Shown here: positions 1 to 11,985 of the stretch, piece after piece
Layout: every line of letters starts with the position of its first letter
Position numbering within the stretch: position 1 is the first letter of the stretch
Source: Conus ventricosus
Lineage: Eukaryota > Mollusca > Gastropoda > Neogastropoda > Conidae
Assembly: GCA_018398815.1 (NCBI GenBank)
Contig: CM031628.1
Location: 8,250,474 to 8,314,473, forward strand
Length of the DNA: 64,000 nucleotides
Reading direction: 5' to 3'
Made by a program: the position numbers and the translations under genes
The notes under the pieces: model-generated
Seen by the model: only the letters and a program-made list of their open reading frames with translations
Told to the model about the DNA's origin: nothing
Databases searched by the model: none

Positions 1-106
1 TTGAACAAATTTAACGGTGAACTCGGACTAAGGAAAGTTGGGGCCTTTGTTCAATTGTCCATTAGTAGAAAATGACGCAGTTTTGATGAGTCAGAGCTTC
101 AGAAGT

Positions 107-560
<454 letters not shown>

Positions 561-815
561 GATGGATGAATAGACAGATGGAAAGATAGAGAGATAGATT
601 GGTAGATAGATAGGTAGATAGATTAGATCGAAAAATGGATGCATGGATGGAAAACACGTGGATAGGTAGATAGACAGACAGATACATAGACATGTGTGCA
701 GATAGATTCATCGATAGATAGATAGATAGGCGCGCGCGAGCGTGTGTGTGGGTGTGTGGTTGTGTTGTGTGGTGTGTGTGTGTTGTTGTGTGTGTGTGTG
801 TGTGTGTGTGAGCGC
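561..815. repeat. GATA/GATG-type and GT microsatellites
   Basis: Degenerate tetranucleotide repeats (GATA, GATG and GACA variants) run to about 730, followed by GT repeats to about 812. They continue the compound simple-sequence block on the left. Confidence 0.9.
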
Positions 816-1034
816 ACGCGCGCGCTTGCATACGTGTTCTCTTTTTGGTGTGTCTGGCTTCCTAGCCTTTTCCTCCTGGCTGCACTTGCAGGCTGGTCTG
901 TTGGCTGTAATGGTGGCCTCGCTGGGCAGTGGTCTGACTGGCCTGATCCCTCGTAATCCACGTCTACAACTCTCATCCCTCCTATCACTGTGTGTGTTGG
1001 GCTCCTGTCTGCTGCTATCCTTAAACTCTTTGCC

Positions 1035-1160
1035 GCGCCTTTGTTTCGTCGCTTCTTTGCTTTGTAACGTCTTTGTTTTGTCGCGTTTTTGTTTTGTCGC
1101 GTCTTTGTTTCGTCGCTTCCTTGTTTTGTCGCGTCTTTGTTTTGTCGCGTCTTTGTTTTG
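1035..1160. repeat. Minisatellite, about 17-bp unit
   Basis: About seven imperfect copies of a unit close to TTTGTTTTGTCGCGTC lie in tandem. No coding role is apparent. Confidence 0.8.
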
Positions 1161-1176
1161 GCCGCTGCTTCGTCTG

Positions 1177-1331
1177 AAGGGGGGGGGGGGGGGGGGCGCT
1201 TCGGGAGAAACGCTCAGAACACAGGAGAGGGATGTAGAGGCGAGGGGGATGGGGTGGGGGGTTCAAATTCGTAAACACATTCAGTAGTAGACATTTTGAC
1301 CGTGCTCTGTTCGTAATGTTCGACAGTCCTC

Positions 1332-1362
<31 letters not shown>

Positions 1363-1398
1363 ATCCCCATCCCCACTCCTATTCCCGGTGTTTGTCTG

Positions 1399-1460
<62 letters not shown>

Positions 1461-1495
1461 CTTTCTCTGTGCCTCCCCCCCCCCCTCCCTCACTT
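1177..1495. repeat. Homopolymer G, homopolymer C and CT microsatellite cluster
   Basis: A poly-G tract near 1180-1197, a poly-C tract near 1334-1362 and CT repeats at about 1400-1465 occur with GC-rich spacer. Homopolymers of this length are poorly resolved by most sequencing methods, so their exact lengths are unreliable. Confidence 0.85.
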
Positions 1496-1799
1496 GTGTG
1501 TATATCATTTTTTGTCACAAAGACGCGGAATGAAAATGTCAGTACAAATGTTAGTACCCATATAAACCCAGACACTTTGTGATAATGTCCCAATGATAAA
1601 AGTCAGCTTTCAAATATCCGTCAGTTAATGAGGTACACAGACTGGAGCGGTGCGTGAGAGTCACTGATGAAGAGGGGGAGGGAGGGAGGGGGAAGGACAC
1701 AGTGGGGGGTAATAGGAGGATGGAAGCCCCCCTTACTCACAAAAAAAAGAACAAGAAGAAGAAAGGGAAAAAATGAGAAATAGGTTGGAGGACCACAAA

Positions 1800-2275
1800 A
1801 ATAGGTAGATAGGCAGACAGATAGATAGATAGATAAGCAGACAGATAGATAGGCAGACAGACAGAAGATAGGTAGATAGGCAGACAGACAGATAGGTAGA
1901 TAGGCAGACAGACAGATAGAATAGCAGACAGACAGACAGATAGATAGATAGGAAGGCAGACAGACAGATAGGTAGATAGGCAGACAGACAGATAGATAGC
2001 AGACAGACAGACAGACAGATAGATAGGCAGACAGACAGAAGATAGGTAGATAGGCAGACGGACAGACAGATAGGTAGACAGACAGACAGACAGATAGATA
2101 GCAGACAGACAGATAGATAGGCAGGCAGACAATCAGACCGATCGATTGATGCATGGATGAACGGACGGATGAGTGGATGGATGGATTGATGGATAGACAG
2201 ACAGACAGACAGATAATTGGATAGACAGGTAGATAATTAGATAGACAGATGGATAATTGGATAGATGATTGGTAG
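1800..2275. repeat. GATA/GACA tetranucleotide array
   Basis: A mosaic of GATA and GACA tetranucleotides alternates in a higher-order pattern close to GATAGATAGGCAGACAGACA, decaying into GGAT and GATT variants after 2140. The antisense frames rich in Tyr-Leu-Ser-Val-Cys are artefacts of this array. Confidence 0.9.
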
Positions 2276-2685
2276 GTTGGTAGGTAAGTATTGTCATTCT
2301 CATGTTGCTTACTATCATGGAGTGTTTTTTGCCTACGTCAGTTGCAACATCTGAAGAACCGACAATTGTCCAAAAATGATTTCTCTGTTTCGTGTTGTAT
2401 AGAGAGAAAAAAAGCATGCGTCCATTCGCATCTCCACTTTTGTGTTCATTTTTTGTTCACTTTGCCTGGTCGTCAGCGCCGCTGCAACCTGTTTCACGTT
2501 CTTCTTTCTTTGCTCCAGTCGCTCTCTGTGTCTCTGTACACATTGTTGTTTTTTAATCCCATCAAAACATGGAGTTGAATTTGCCCCGTGACTCGACTGA
2601 TGGTAAAAGAACATGACTGTGAAGTCCAGATGTCATCTGCTACTTTCCCTCTGTCACCTCATGGGATGAGTGTCAGCTGGTTGGC
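2276..2685. other. No recognisable gene
   Basis: This is about 400 bp of mixed-composition sequence between two tandem arrays. I see no domain, splice pattern or RNA gene in either strand. Confidence 0.6.
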
Positions 2686-3480
2686 CAGATGCTGACACAA
2701 TGATTGGCCAGATGGTGACACAATGATTGGCCAGATGGTGACACACATTCCAGACGTGTCACATGATTGGCCCGATGGTGACACACATTCCATACGTGTC
2801 ACATGATTGGCCAGATGCTGACACACATTCCATACGTGTCAGCTGATTGGCCCGCTGGTGACTTGCATTCCATACGTGTCAGCTGATTGGCCCGATGGTG
2901 ACCACATTCCATATGTGTCACATGATTGGCCCGATGGTGACACACATTCTATATGTCTCAGCTGATTGGCCCGGTGGTGATACACATTCCAGACGTGTCA
3001 GCTGATTGGCCCGATGGTGACACACATTCTATATGTGTCAGCTGATTGGCCCGGTGGTGATACACATTCCAGACGTGTCAGCTGATTGGCCCGATGGTGA
3101 CACACATTCTATATGTGTCAGCTGATTGGCCCGGTGGTGATACACATTCCAGACGTGTCAGCTGATTGGCCCGATGGTGACACACATTCTATATGTGTCA
3201 GCTGATTGGCCCGGTGGTGATACACATTCCAGATCGTGTCAGCTGATTGGCCCGATGGTGACACACATTCCATATGTGTCACTGATTGGCCCGATGGTGA
3301 CACACATTCTATATGTGTCAGCTGATTGGCCCGATGGTGATACACATTCCAGACGTGTCAGCTGATTGGCCAGATGCTGACACACATTCCAGACGTGTCA
3401 GCTGATTGGCCAGATGCTGACACACATTCCAGACGTGTCAGCTGATTGGCCAGATGCTGACACACATTCCAGACGTGTCA
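2686..3480. repeat. 40-bp minisatellite with a CCAAT box in every unit
   Basis: About 20 tandem units of roughly 40 bp carry a core close to CAGCTGATTGGCCCGATGG followed by a TGACACACATTCCA-type segment. I count 20 copies of GATTGGCC between 2701 and 3470. On the minus strand each reads GGCCAATC, a CCAAT box with favourable flanks, often next to a CAGCTG E-box. The array fades into longer, poly-C-containing units on the right. Confidence 0.9.
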
Positions 3481-3529
3481 CATACTGCCTCCTCTCTCTC
3501 TCCCCCCTTCCCCTTCCTCCCTGTCACCT

Positions 3530-4075
3530 TTTGGGACTAAAATAATCGATTGGCCAGGTGGTAACGTAAAGTCACTTGCCATTTGCTGCCCCCCCCCCCC
3601 CCCCCCCACCACCCCCCCCCCCCCCCCCCCTCCCCCGTTACCTTTTGGGAGTAAAGTAAATTGATTGGCCTGGTGTTGACAAAATTTCAGTTGCCATTTG
3701 CTGACCCCTTCACCCACACCCCTCCCCCCTCCCCCTGGGTCACTTTCTGGGACTAAAGTGAATTGATTGGTCAAGTGGAGTCAAAATCTCAGTTGCCATT
3801 TGCTGAATCCCCCCCCCCCCCTCCCCCTCCCGTCACCGTTTTGGACTAAAGCGAAGCGATTGATCTGGTGGTACCATAAATTCAGTTACCATTGCCTGCT
3901 CCCCCCCCCCCCCCCCCTTCTGTCTCCTTTAAGGACTAAGGTAAACTGATTGGTCAGGTGGTAACAAAAACTCAGTTGCCATTGGCTGACCCCTCCCCCG
4001 CCCCCCCCCCCCCCCCCCCCCTCCCCCCCCCCCCCCCCCCCCCTCCCCCTCCCGGCTTCCTGTTACCTTTTGGAC
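3530..4075. repeat. Degenerate minisatellite, about 105-bp unit with poly-C
   Basis: Five diverged units each contain GATTGGYCWGGTGG-like sequence, then TTGCCATTTGCTG, then a C/T-rich tract of 15-50 bases, then a GTTACCTTTTGG-like segment. The GATTGG core relates it to the 40-bp array immediately upstream, so it looks like an older, expanded version of that repeat. Confidence 0.75.
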
Positions 4076-4204
4076 TACAGAAAATTGAACTCAGAAGTTC
4101 CTGTTTTTTCCTATGTTCTTTCTGTTTTTTGTTTGTTTGTTTTAACGCCTCTATTCATTTTTCTCCTTTATAACTGCTAGAAAATGGACGTGTGGTGATA
4201 TAAA

Positions 4205-4372
4205 AAAGCAAAAAAGACAAAAATAACGGCAATAATAGTGATAGTAATAATCATGATATAATAATGAGAGTAATAAGAATAATGATAAGGATGATGATAA
4301 TAAGAAGAATGGTGATTATAATGATGATGATAATTACTATAATGATAATAGTAATAATACTGGTAACAGTAT
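4205..4372. repeat. Trinucleotide-like ATA/ATG-rich tract
   Basis: The sequence is AT-rich with repeating ATAATG and GATGAT patterns. A similar shorter tract (about 4600-4645) lies on the other side of the foldback at 4384-4534. Confidence 0.7.
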
Positions 4373-4383
4373 AACAATAACCG

Positions 4384-4534
4384 TTGACACAGCAGAAAAG
4401 GTCAATTGTCAACTTACAGGTGGAAATGAAGTTGGGACGTTTCGACAGTATCTTCACATTATGACAGTAAGTGTGGAAACGTCCTAACTTCATTTCCACC
4501 TGTAAGTTGACGACTGACCTTTCCTGCTGTGTCA
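4384..4534. repeat. Long near-perfect foldback (inverted repeat)
   Basis: The left arm (4384-4443) and right arm (4476-4534) are reverse complements over about 59 bp with only a few mismatches, separated by a 32-nt loop. The arms include TTACAGGTGGAAATGAAGTT on the left and its complement on the right. AT-rich trinucleotide tracts flank both sides. A foldback MITE is the simplest reading, but I do not see a clear target-site duplication. Confidence 0.85.
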
Positions 4535-4753
4535 CCTGTTGTGTCAACATGCTGCAGTCAACCTCCAATTCTTTTTTGCAAACAATAACTGCTGTCACAG
4601 TGATAATGATTATGGTGACTATGATCATGATAGTAATGATATCTAAAGCTGTGGTCTGCGACAGGTCCTACGGAACGAGATATATGAAATCAAGAAATTG
4701 GATTCACCGAGAATGCGTTTCTTTCTGTTCTGAAGGAAAAAGATTTCCGCGCC

Positions 4754-5296
<543 letters not shown>

Positions 5297-5579
5297 AGCT
5301 TTTACTTAAAATTAGTTATTTTAATGATGAACAATTAAGTAGTGGGTGAAAACAAGCACAGGCTAACAATTCTTCAGTCGTTATAGTAATGACTTGGCAA
5401 ACATTTAAACTTTTAGGGGAAAAAAAAATAAAAAATAAAATTGAAGATGAAAATGTGGAATATATTATAAATATGAGAAACCCTTCACTAGCTGCCTGAG
5501 GGAACCATCGTAATCCCTCTTGAAGGCACATCTATTTGTATTGCCTGCTCCGAGGCCTTTCGTCCGCTGGATCCGACAA

Positions 5580-5608
5580 AAATGTGGATGCATATAGCCT
5601 ACGAAGAT

Positions 5609-5642
<34 letters not shown>

Positions 5643-5900
5643 AGATTTCGAAAACTGAAAATTATTTTCAGTTTTCGAAATCTTAGTAAAATGAAATGAA
5701 AGATATTTTTTATTTAGTTTTTTTTTTCCTATTTTAGTTATGGGCGTCTATTTATTTTATTATTGGAGCAAGAGTTGTTCGTTACTAAAAATGTTTTGTT
5801 TGAATTGAGTAGACTTTGATGTAGATGCACACACATACGCGCGCGCGCGTGCGCGCGCGTGCGCGCGCGCGCACACACACGCACTCAGATAGATAGATAA

Positions 5901-5986
<86 letters not shown>

Positions 5987-6042
5987 ATCTTCGTAGGCTA
6001 TATGCATCCACATCAAAGTCCACCCAATTCAGACGAAATGTT
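5580..6042. repeat. Nested inverted repeats joined by CA/TG and GATA microsatellites
   Basis: The segment 5582-5622 (ending GCCTACGAAGATGCACACAC) is the reverse complement of about 5975-6012. A second segment, about 5800-5838, is an inverted, diverged copy of about 6000-6040. A short perfect hairpin (arms within 5643-5684, TTTCGAAAACTGAAAAT and its complement) lies between them, with CA, CG, GATA and TG repeats as filler. Confidence 0.8.
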
Positions 6043-8655
6043 AAAAACCATTTCAGTAAAACGTCGAAACTTAACACAACAGCAATTTTTTTTTGTCAAA
6101 TTACCGGTTTGGTTTCGAATGAAATACTCATTTTCTGAAGATAGAAGATAAACCAATATAAAGGAAACCCACAAGGGATTAGGCACTGCGGTAGCTCCTA
6201 ATAATGCCGCTGTTCCCCGCAGACCGAATGTGAAAGCTGCTCAGGTGGCAGTTGTTAGGAGGTAGCAGTTTATTGGTGCCGACTTCCAGACCGTACGCCA
6301 CACTGTCCGTTCTAAGTAGCAATCAGTCGACTTCTTTGCCTTCAGGACCGGGCCGGTTTCAACACCTCTATCCTGTCGCGTATGACTAAGATGAAAGGGA
6401 CGTGGAAATCGCTGATTGGCCAAACGTCAGTGCGACCGACGTGAAACGGTGAGACACCCCGTCGTTTTAATTCAGTGAAATGTGCAGGTGCTTGAAAAAA
6501 AAACAAAAAAAAACGCAAACGTGAACATGTCATATTGCACAGTACCAATGTGATGATGACAATAACGATGACAAACAATCATGTTTAAAAAAAATATAAA
6601 AAAAACTCACCTCCAGTGGGTAAACTCTCCAAAGAAGCCCCCGACATCACACCCCCATTCCCACACACTCTGGTCACCATCATCATCACCCCCACCACCA
6701 CCACCACACCACCACCCTCACTCCGGCACACCTCATGCCAATAATCCCTCCGGCAACACACAGAACCTGGGGGTCTGTCACATGACAGGCAGAGCGACTC
6801 AATCCAAATCCTGCCACCTCTCTTTGACCACCAGCACCGACCCAATCCAATTTCCTCAGGTCTTCCGCGGAGCCCCCACCACTGGTCTCCCAACTCCCTC
6901 AGTTCTGCCAGCACCGAACCTCCACTCCCAACTCCGCGGAGTCTGCTCAATTCTGTTGGCGCAGGAACGGACAAGTTCTGAGCCGCTGCTCTTTTTGGGG
7001 CGACGACTGTGAGCGGACACCTCGCCCACCACCCTCACTCTTTTTCCGCCCTCCTTCCTCCCTCCCCCCTCTCCGGTCTACCCCGCCGCCGCCGCCGCCG
7101 ATCGAAGCAAATGGCATCGTTGAAGTGTGGGGTTATTCCCCTTGCGCCCTCGGCTATTTTTTTCCCCCAAAGGGGGACCCAGTTACCTCCCCTCTTTGAA
7201 GATGTATTGATCGGCAATTAGTGCAGCAGCGGGAAGCGAGCGCGTCAGCGGCGGTCGTTTGTGAAATATTCAGAGCTGACATTTTGTTTTCCTTTTTTTT
7301 TTCTTTCTTTCCCTAGGGGTGGGGGGGGGGGGGGGGGGGGGGGCGGTAGGGGGTATGGTGATGCCTTCCCATTTCCTTCCTTCCTTTTTTTTTCTCTCAG
7401 CTGTGGAAGAGGCGAATTGTGGAAGTTTGATTAGGAGCTGGGGGGAGAGAAAGGGTGGGGTGGGGGTGGACAGAGAGGCAGGGGGTTGGAGGGGGAGGAG
7501 GTAGAGGCAGGGGATGGAAGTGGCGATGAGTGCAAGAGCAGGGCGAAGTGGAGGGTGGAGCGGGGGGGGGGAGGGAGGGAAGGGCTCGGTAATGAACGCT
7601 GGGGACAATCTCTCAACTCCCTGTCAGTAATTGCCAGGTTCTTTCTTGTTCTCTGTCAGAGACATATTGGATTTCATTGACGTTTTTCATTTGTTCACTG
7701 AGGACACTATGTAACTGGTGTTGGTTTATAAACGCGTTTTACAATGGCTTTTTTTTTTTTAAAGAATTAAATAGAAGCGAGAAAATAAACAAGACATGCT
7801 TTACTATCTTGCCTTTATGACTCCACCGAGAAAATAACGCGTCTTTCTTCTCTAGCAACGCATTTCAGACTGTTCATAGCAGCGTTCAGCTCAACTTTTT
7901 TAAACATTATTGTAACAAATTGTCTTATGGTTTGGTTTTGCTTTGTTTTGAATCATTCATTTCTACAAAATAATGGAAAGCCGTCCAGAACATTAAACAT
8001 TGCTTTGTAACAGTCCATGTGTAAAGAATCAAAAAGAAATAAAAAGAATTGAAACGTGGTGGTGAGAGCAGCATGAACCGTCAATTGTAAAATTGGTGAG
8101 ACTTTTGCCTGGGTTCCCTCCCTTGTTGCCCCAGTTGGCCTTGTCCAGTGACGCATCCAAGGGCCTGTGACATTTTTGTCTAGCGATTTTTCTCACGAGA
8201 CTTTGTCTCGCGATTTCTCATTAAATAAAAAAAAAAAAAAAAAAAAAACACACACACACACCTCTCTCTCTCTCTGTGTAGTCCATACATCTTTCTTGGC
8301 TCGGCGGTTTGTGTGATGTGTTGTTTCCCCTTTCTTTTGCAGCCCTGTCCGCCCCTTCCTCTTTCCGTCTTCATTACAGACCCTCGCTTTTCTGTGTTTA
8401 GATTTTTGTTTTAATTAGATCACCGTGTTGTCTGTGTGTCCATCTCTCCTGTCTTGTTCGCATTGTGTTGTCTTTAGGGAACTTTTTTTTTCGTTTGTGC
8501 GAATTATTTTTATTTTGCTGAATTGTTCTTTTCTACTCATGGTTGCTTTTTCAATTGCCATAGACATGATTGTATGACAAAGTTGTCAACCTTTATATTT
8601 GAAACAAGTTGAAATTGTTATGATGGAGTTGCCACCCTATTTATTTAAAACAAGT
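6043..8655. other. No recognisable gene; low-complexity patches
   Basis: This is mixed sequence with a GC-richer part at about 6620-7260 (a CCG run near 7082-7099), a poly-G tract at about 7320-7343, a G-rich stretch at 7440-7580 and a poly-A then CA tract at 8226-8260. I find no domain and no convincing exon. The open frames are low-complexity Pro/Ser/Gly translations. A CpG-rich promoter near 7.0-7.25 kb cannot be excluded but has no gene attached to it here. Confidence 0.5.
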
Positions 8656-8656
8656 T

Positions 8657-8724
<68 letters not shown>

Positions 8725-9097
8725 AGGGACAAGACAAAATTCTTTATTTACGAGGATAATAGATAAGCACTGACATGCTTTTTTACATCCAGTCCTCGCC
8801 CTGAGTAGGGACTACAACATGCAGTGAAATGAAATAATGTAAGAAAGCAAACAAAGCGGTCATGCAGTCATAATGGAACATCAAATGAAAATAGAAGAGA
8901 AATGAAAAAATAATAATAAACAAACAAAACATAAAAATAACAATAATTAAGGGGAAGGAGAGAGTGGGGTGGGGGTGGGCTGAGCAGGGGGAATATATGG
9001 AAATGTACAACGTACAAAAATTAGCATGTATAAAAACGGACAGTAAAATGAATATGACAAAGTACGTACATAATTTGGAACACACACATACACGCAC

Positions 9098-9162
<65 letters not shown>

Positions 9163-9283
9163 GAGAGAGAGAGAGAGAGAGCAAGGCACAACATGTAATC
9201 ATTTTCCGTAAGACATGAAAATACGTAGAAGGTATTTAGGAAAGTGAGATGGAATTTGAGGGGGGGGGGGGGGGGGAAGAGCC

Positions 9284-9343
<60 letters not shown>

Positions 9344-9355
9344 CGCAGACAGACA
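8656..9355. repeat. TG/AG and GA microsatellites with AT-rich spacer
   Basis: TG repeats run into AG repeats at 8660-8716. AT-rich spacer (8720-9080) separates them from long GA tracts at about 9101-9180 and 9283-9350, with a poly-G run near 9260-9276. The spacer contains nothing I recognise as coding. Confidence 0.85.
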
Positions 9356-9559
9356 GAGATTATTGTAGCAATTATCGGCGCTTCGTTAATATGGACATTG
9401 TAAAAATAGTGCGCTTTTAATACTTACTACGTTTACGTTTCGTTCGTTCATTTAACTGTAGAAATTCCCTCATCCCTGACCTGTTTGAGCAAGACAAGAT
9501 CTTGTGTGACTCAATGATCGGGACAATTGTTCGTGTTGCCTAGTCAGAAATGGTTCCGA

Positions 9560-9785
9560 GGTGGAGGAAGGGGGGGATCGAGATGTTGTTTGTGCCCTGG
9601 CCCTGGCCTGTCAAATAGACATGTGTGGTTATAAGATGTTTGTGCCCTGGCCTGTCAAATAGACATGTGTGGTTATGAGATGTTGTTTGTGCCCTGGCCC
9701 TGGCCTGTCAAAATAATTAATAGACATGTGTGGTTATAAGATGTTTGGGCCCTGGCCCTGGCCTGGCAAATAGACATGTGTTCCG
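9560..9785. repeat. Minisatellite, about 60-bp unit
   Basis: Four tandem units contain GTTTGTGCCCTGGCC followed by CTGTCAAATAGACATGTGTG. They differ mainly in the number of GCCCTG sub-repeats. Confidence 0.85.
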
Positions 9786-9894
9786 TAATATTAAGTTTGG
9801 TGAAAAGTATTACGTAGCATACATGAACAAGCGACCGGTGATTTCATCCTTTTGCTCCTTGTCAATTACTTTTTGTGATGTGCAGTTCGCGCTT

Positions 9895-9975
9895 GCGCTT
9901 GCGCACGCACGCGCGCGCGCACGCACGCACGCACACACACACACGCGCGTAGGCACACACACACACACAATCTTT
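9895..9975. repeat. CG/CA microsatellite
   Basis: Alternating GC and CA dinucleotides (GCGCACGCACGCACAC pattern) form a short purine-pyrimidine alternating tract that could adopt Z-DNA. Confidence 0.85.
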
Positions 9976-10099
9976 CTTCCTTTCTTAATTTCTTACAATG
10001 TCGTTTTCCAATGCACGATGTTCCCAAGTTTTCTCGACTGACTGACTGACTGCATTGACGGCGGTCTTACAGTGGTGTGACTTGTGAGTTGACTTCAAC

Positions 10100-10172
10100 G
10101 CGGTGACAGCCCTGATATGGTCCTTTGCGGTCGGCCAGGCTAGAAGCAACATTCTCTCTCTCTCTCTCTCTC
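10100..10172 (+). mobile_element. Relic of a LINE 3' end fused to a CT microsatellite
   Basis: The sequence GTGACAGCCCTGATATGG followed by GCGGTCGGCCAGGCTAGAAG matches the 3' terminal domain of the LINE family at 40.6-63.7 kb (sense GACAGCCCTGATGTGG, then GCGGTCGGCTGGGCTATAAG). Here the terminal tail is a CT repeat (10153-10172) instead of the pentanucleotide tail. It is either a heavily 5'-truncated LINE copy or a SINE using the same tail. Confidence 0.75.
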
Positions 10173-10770
10173 TCCTTTTGTATTGGTGTGGGAGAGTAAT
10201 GGGGTGTGGGAGGATGCGGGAGGAGGAGGCTGGGGGATGTATTGGACCGCTGGTTTGCTTGATACGTAAAACTTCGTTCGTGGAGAAGTGTGTGAACGGG
10301 AAAGGGAGAGCAGTAGATGATGATCACGCAACCTGTTCAAGTCGGGTGGGGAAACGGGAACCCTGGGAGGATTTCCCGGGGATGTTGGGGCTTCTTTCAA
10401 AAACATCTTCCCCGACTTTGGGAGTTCTGTTCTAGTTACTTCCCCTTTGACTGTCACTGTCGTTGACTCGGTCCTGTGTGTGTGTGTTGGCATCACTATT
10501 GTCAACTGTTTTTCTGCCTTCATAATTAGCTCTTGTATATTTCGTTCTTGCTACTTTATCCTATTTATTTCTGGTCATAGTTTATGCCAGCTTTTGTTGT
10601 TGTTGTAATCTTGTGACTTGCCTATGAAAAAAGTACGCACTGTCCAGACTGCACGCTATAGCTGTCAATTTTCTGCAGTGTATCCATTTTCTGCAATGTG
10701 TATCTATTTTCTGCAGTATCTATTTGCTTGTACAGTCTTTTTTTTGTTTTCTTTTATTATATTGGGTATT
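10173..10770. other. No recognisable gene
   Basis: About 600 bp of ordinary-complexity sequence without a recognisable domain, splice pattern or RNA gene. Confidence 0.5.
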
Positions 10771-11332
10771 TGCGCCTATCCTCGGTCACAGGCCAAGCTC
10801 TAAGCGTTTTACAATAAACACACGACCTCACTCACTCAACGGGCTGCCTACCCAGGTAGAGCCGGCCGAAGAGCAGCCTACTGGCGCTCATTAAGTCGTT
10901 TCCTGTGCCATTCAAATATCAGTCACTCATTTTCATTTATCTCATTTATTCCTCCAGTTTCTCAAATAGGATGCATGCGATGTTTATACGTGTCTATTTC
11001 CACCGGTACACGATGGCACACGATAACAGTAAGCGACAGTTTTTGTGACTTGGTAAGAAACATCAAGCGGCTATCTTCAATCTACATCAATTTTGCCAGG
11101 GTAGCGGGGAACTCCCCTGCTCTTTTCGATTTTCAACTGCCGTGGGTTCTTTAACGTGTGCAGGAAGGCACACGGGTCCGACTCGCTTATAGTCCCCATC
11201 CGATGGACTTGACGTTCAGTTCGATTTGTCATTCAAACTGGGAAAGAACGGGCGAGAAAGGCAGGGCTCGAACCCACGCACTTCTCACACGTTGGATTGG
11301 CAGGTGAACGTCTTAACCACTCTGCTACCTTT
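10771..11332 (-). mobile_element. Composite tRNA-derived SINE-like repeat
   Basis: Read on the minus strand, the element opens at about 11331 with a tRNA-like head. An A-box-like GGTAGCAGAGTGGTTAAG is followed about 35 nt later by a B box, GGGTTCGAGCCC (about 11262-11275). The body then runs through a segment containing the complement of CCGTGGGTTCTTTAACGTG and on towards 10771. The right part is clearly tRNA-like. The left limit is an estimate, and the 10771-11050 part may be a separate repeat. No terminator or intact cloverleaf marks it as a functional tRNA gene. Confidence 0.7.
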
Positions 11333-11524
11333 CTTCCTTAGTTTTCTTTTTTTTTCACGCTCTGGGTTGGAGAAATAATGCCGATAGGCTTGCACCTTCA
11401 CGGCAGCACAGTCTAACGGCTATTGTAAGGTTGTCAGTAGTTTTGATTCCACGTCGGAATTGTTTTTCTAGCCCGTTTCTGTCTGTCATGACTTTGCTTG
11501 TGGTCCTTCTAGTTGTCGTCGCTG

Positions 11525-11815
11525 TTTCTGGTTCTTTTCTTTTTTTTCTTTGTCAGGACTGCGTGTCTGGTCCTTTTCTTTGTCGGGACTGCGTGTCTGG
11601 TCCTTTTCTTTCTCAGGACTGGTTCGTCTGGTCCTTTCATTTGTTAGGTCTGATCTGGTCCTTTCCTTTGTCAGGACTGGTCTTTTTATTTGTTAGGTCT
11701 GCGTGTCTGGTCCTTTTGTTTGTCAGGACTGTCTGGTCCTTTTTTTTGTCAGGACTGTTTGCCTGGTCGTTTCTGTGTCCTTTGTCAGGACTCTTTCTGG
11801 TCCTTTTCACAATGT
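11525..11815. repeat. Minisatellite, about 33-bp unit
   Basis: About eight degenerate units of a TTTGTCAGGACTG, then CGTGTCTGGTCCTTTTC pattern lie in tandem. Translated frames are repetitive Phe/Leu/Ser/Gly peptides, so no gene is claimed. Confidence 0.85.
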
Positions 11816-11832
11816 GTGCCTTTTGTTAGACT

Positions 11833-11985
11833 GACGAAAGACCCAGTGACTACATTGAAAGTCCTGTTGACACAAACATTCGCCCAGAAAGACCCAGTGA
11901 CTACATTGAAAGTCCCGTTGACACAAACATTCGCCCAGAAAGACCCAGTTGACTACATTGAAAGTCCTGTTGACACAAACATTCA
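11833..11985. repeat. Minisatellite, 51-bp unit, three copies
   Basis: Three copies of GACCCAGTGACTACATTG, then AAAGTCCTGTTGACACAAAC, then ATTCGCCCAGAAA follow the preceding array directly. The unit is a multiple of three, but no larger coding context exists. Confidence 0.9.

Noticed and set aside
1621..2154. 177-codon minus-strand frame rich in Tyr-Leu-Ser-Val-Cys
   Set aside because: It is a translation of the GATA/GACA array and has no domain or start context.
2686..3480. Possible CRISPR-like array
   Set aside because: The units are continuous and homogeneous with no unique spacers, and the setting is a eukaryotic genome.
4384..4534. microRNA precursor
   Set aside because: Arms of about 59 bp with near-perfect pairing are too long and too perfect for a typical animal precursor; a foldback repeat is more likely.
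7035..7260. CpG-rich promoter with a CCG repeat
   Set aside because: Composition is suggestive, but there is no downstream exon or initiation context to support it.
11258..11332. Genuine tRNA gene
   Set aside because: Same reasoning: the head is tRNA-like but belongs to a longer repeat with an unrelated body.
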